Assembly: GCA_044377005.1 (NCBI GenBank)
Contig: JBILJV010000084.1
Coordinates: forward strand, 1 to 7,656
Length of the DNA stretch: 7,656 nucleotides
Direction: 5' to 3'
Origin: JABMMZ01 sp044377005
Lineage (GTDB): Bacteria; Bacteroidota; Bacteroidia; NS11-12g; UBA955
A model generated the notes under the pieces. It was not told where the DNA came from. It searched no databases and saw only the letters and a program-made list of their open reading frames with translations. Positions 6,094 to 7,656 of this stretch are shown here, one piece after another; position 1 is the first letter of the stretch, and each line of letters opens with the position of its first letter. Made by a program: the position numbers and the translations under genes.

Positions 6094-6110
6094 CCTTATT
6101 TATAAATAGG
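6094..6110. repeat. AT-rich palindrome between divergent promoters
   Basis: TATTTATAAATA (6097-6108) is a perfect 12-bp palindrome, extended to CC...GG with one mismatch. It lies 11 nt beyond the -33 box of the acyl-CoA reductase promoter and inside the 149-bp gap shared with the divergent beta-barrel gene. It could be an operator, or chance in AT-rich DNA. Confidence 0.25.
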
Positions 6111-6187
6111 TATTGTTTTGTCAATATAAATATAATAATGAGTCTGGATAAATTTAAAAAAGTATGACAGAGCTCAAAAAAAAATAG

Positions 6188-6195
6188 TAGATTTG
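6188..6195 (+). promoter_or_regulatory. Probable -7 promoter element of the beta-barrel gene
   Basis: TAGATTTG matches TAnnTTTG exactly and ends 5 nt before the ATG at 6201. The -33 region is weak: ATG replaces TTG at 6164-6166, with a 21-bp spacer. Transcription would start within a few bases of the start codon. Confidence 0.45.
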
Positions 6196-6200
6196 AAACG

Positions 6201-6911
6201 ATGTTAAAAAAACGCATTTATTTATCAATTATTTTAGTTACCATCAGCACTGTTTCAATGGCACAAAGGGGTTTCAGAGTTGGTCCATCTGCAATGTTTT
6301 TATCTTCCAGAACGTCAGTAATTGATTCATTGCCCAATAGTTTTAATTTTAGATTTAAGTCAGGATTTGGATTAGGTTTGTCTATGCAGTATGGGATAAC
6401 ACCAAATTTTACCATAGCATCTGGGGCTAATTTTGTTTCAAAAGGTTACAGAGTTTATAATGATACCAACAGAAATGGGGATATGCTAAAGCACAATATC
6501 AATCATTTGGAAGTGCCATTAAATTTTATATTTACCCTAAAGACCAATTCAAGTTCGTTAATAAGAGGGGTTTTAGGATTAACACATACTAGTATTTTGT
6601 CTCAACAGAATAAAGTTTTAGAAAACAGCAATAGGTCGTTTATGGTTAAACAAAGAGTAACGCATTCATCATATCCTATGTTAAATTTAGGTGTAGAGAT
6701 TTCTAAAGAAAATAAAATTAATAATTTGTTTGTGTTTGGAGTTTATTTTAAACAATCGTTTCAATCCTACACGATTTTAGATGTATATAATAGCGCTAAC
6801 TCAAGTCAACCAAGGTTTAATTTAGGTTACAAAGGAACATACATAGGAGTGGGTGTTTCTTATTTATTTAACTTAAAGAATTTAAAGAAGACTGAGGAAT
6901 TCTTCTATTAA
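6201..6911 (+). CDS. Outer-membrane beta-barrel protein (PorT/OMP_b-brl-like)
   Basis: The 236-aa protein has a classical signal peptide (M-L-K-K-R, hydrophobic core about 6-18, cleavage likely after S-M-A, leaving Gln22). The mature part alternates short amphipathic strands and turns, as in Bacteroidota 8-10-strand outer-membrane barrels. Examples are GFRVGPSAMF (24-33), the Gly-rich SGFGLGLSMQYGI (54-66), TIASGANFVSKGYRV (71-85), the family-typical HLEVPLNFIF (102-111), LIRGVLGLTH (120-129), LNLGVEI (161-167) and YIGVGVSYLFNL (214-225). The last strand is followed by an 11-residue Lys/Glu-rich tail ending in F-F-Y, so the usual terminal aromatic beta-signal is either Y221/F223 or the extreme C-terminus. 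It stands alone, divergent from the acyl-CoA reductase gene. It could be a small porin, a structural barrel or a PorT-like protein; the exact role is not determinable here. Confidence 0.85.
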   Translation: MLKKRIYLSIILVTISTVSMAQRGFRVGPSAMFLSSRTSVIDSLPNSFNFRFKSGFGLGLSMQYGITPNFTIASGANFVSKGYRVYNDTNRNGDMLKHNINHLEVPLNFIFTLKTNSSSLIRGVLGLTHTSILSQQNKVLENSNRSFMVKQRVTHSSYPMLNLGVEISKENKINNLFVFGVYFKQSFQSYTILDVYNSANSSQPRFNLGYKGTYIGVGVSYLFNLKNLKKTEEFFY

Positions 6912-6921
6912 TCAACAAATT

Positions 6922-6940
6922 ACAAGTTTTTATTTCTTGT
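6922..6940 (+). terminator. Weak possible terminator after the beta-barrel gene
   Basis: ACAAG (6922-6926) and CTTGT (6936-6940) form a 5-bp stem with a 9-nt T-rich loop, followed by TTTAACTTTTTG. It lies just after the stop codon but the stem is short, so the call is tentative. The rest of the gap to speA (6941-7026) is AT-rich with no other visible feature. Confidence 0.25.
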
Positions 6941-7026
6941 TTTAACTTTTTGTTTTTAGCTGTAAATTGCATTTTTATTGCTAATATTTTACTTAAAATT
7001 AATATAATATTTACGTTTAACTTTGT

Positions 7027-7034
7027 TACATTTG
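7027..7034 (+). promoter_or_regulatory. Probable -7 promoter element of speA
   Basis: TACATTTG, followed by C, matches the extended TAnnTTTGC form. It ends 37 nt before the ATG at 7072, giving a leader of about 33 nt, the longest predicted in this window. No good TTG -33 box is present at the usual spacing. Confidence 0.45.
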
Positions 7035-7071
7035 CGGAAATAATTCAAAGTAACTTACTTAAAATACAAAA

Positions 7072-7656
7072 ATGAAAGACAAGTATATAGATTTAATTGA
7101 ACAAACTTTTGATTTCCCAGTTGATGAGTTTAACCTAATTGATGGTTCTGAGCTAACTTACCACAATATTCCTTTGATGGATATAGTGGAACAATATGGT
7201 ACGCCTTTAAAGTTTACATACTTGCCAAAGATTTCCGATAATATTAAAAAAGCTAGAACTTGGTTTAATGTAGCCATGGCGAAAGTAGATTATAAAGCAA
7301 AGTATCATTATTGTTATTGTACCAAAAGTTCGCACTTCAGTCATGTATTGGAGGAGGTATTGAAAAATGAGGTACATCTTGAAACATCATCTGCATTTGA
7401 TATCAATTTAATTCAGTCTTTGCATGAACAAGGTTTGTTCAATAAAGAGAAATTTATAGTATGTAACGGGTTTAAGTTGCAAAATTATATTGATAATATA
7501 GCGATGTTGATTAATGATGGTTTTAAGAATGTAATTCCTGTAATTGATAATATTAGAGAGGTAGATTTATTGTCTACTGCAGTTAATGAAAACTTTTTTT
7601 GTGGAATAAGAATCGCAGCTGAGGAAGAACCCAAGTTTCCTTTTTATACATCTCGT
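7072..7656 (+). CDS. speA: Arginine decarboxylase, PLP-dependent (N-terminal 195 codons; runs off the window)
   Basis: This is the start of the biosynthetic arginine decarboxylase found in Bacteroidota, a fold-type III (alanine racemase-like barrel) PLP enzyme that converts arginine to agmatine and CO2 for polyamine synthesis in the cytoplasm. Recognisable family segments are YIDLIEQTFDFPVDEF (5-20), EQYGTPLKFTYLPKIS (40-55), YHYCYCTKSSHFSHVLEE (78-95), HLETSSAFDINLI (102-114), F-I-V-C-N-G-F-K (128-135) and C-G-I-R-I-A-A-E-E-E-P-K-F (177-189). Lys85 in C-T-K-S-S-H-F is the expected Schiff-base lysine. The full-length family is about 460 residues, so under half is visible; the C-terminal substrate-binding part lies outside. 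Translation starts at the first in-frame ATG after A-rich AAAATACAAAA. The call rests on strong resemblance to the flavobacterial enzyme; another decarboxylase of the same fold family is a less likely alternative. Confidence 0.88.
   Translation, partial: MKDKYIDLIEQTFDFPVDEFNLIDGSELTYHNIPLMDIVEQYGTPLKFTYLPKISDNIKKARTWFNVAMAKVDYKAKYHYCYCTKSSHFSHVLEEVLKNEVHLETSSAFDINLIQSLHEQGLFNKEKFIVCNGFKLQNYIDNIAMLINDGFKNVIPVIDNIREVDLLSTAVNENFFCGIRIAAEEEPKFPFYTSR

Noticed and set aside
1..7656. A hidden multi-gene defence, mobile or biosynthetic system
   Set aside because: Strand switches are frequent, genes are mostly single units of unrelated housekeeping or envelope families, and there are no nuclease, helicase, transposase, integrase, CRISPR or synthase genes. 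Nothing supports a new system.

Overview
This window looks like ordinary chromosomal DNA from an AT-rich member of the Bacteroidota, most likely a Flavobacteriales-like lineage. The evidence is the protein families present (a Bacteroidota PUR-family nucleic-acid-binding protein, a LuxC-like acyl-CoA reductase, the Bacteroidota form of arginine decarboxylase, outer-membrane beta-barrels and small lipoproteins). Start codons also lack a Shine-Dalgarno sequence and follow A-rich stretches, and several are preceded by the Bacteroidota -7 element TAnnTTTG.

Layout. Positions 1-133 (minus) hold the 5' end of a secreted, probably outer-membrane protein that leaves the window. Divergent from it, ktrA (236-931, a K+-channel gating RCK protein) is followed after 82 bp by lon (1014-3476, ATP-dependent protease). 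A 22-nt inverted repeat lies in the ktrA-lon gap. Next comes a small predicted lipoprotein with a variant CxxxCH haem-binding motif (3521-3880). It is convergent, with a 1-bp gap, to an unrecognised lipoprotein gene (3882-4304, minus). Divergent from that is the PUR-family gene (4403-4705), which ends at a strong bidirectional hairpin terminator (4721-4753). The next 300 bp contain only a possible 28-codon membrane-peptide ORF (4795-4881, minus). A LuxC-family acyl-CoA reductase with a GTG start (5056-6051, minus) is divergent from an outer-membrane beta-barrel protein (6201-6911). The window ends inside speA, the arginine decarboxylase (7072 onward), whose N-terminal 195 codons are present.

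How the genes relate. These are mostly single-gene transcription units of housekeeping or envelope function (K+ homeostasis, proteolysis, polyamine synthesis, envelope proteins). I see no mobile element, CRISPR array, RNA gene or defence cluster, and no convincing new multi-gene system. The most distinctive sequence-level observation is that several predicted -7 promoter elements lie only 2-15 nt from the start codon, implying leaderless or nearly leaderless mRNAs. Other points worth a second look are the CxxxCH lipoprotein, the small membrane ORF, the lon-leader inverted repeat, and the absence of obvious partners next to ktrA and the LuxC-like gene.
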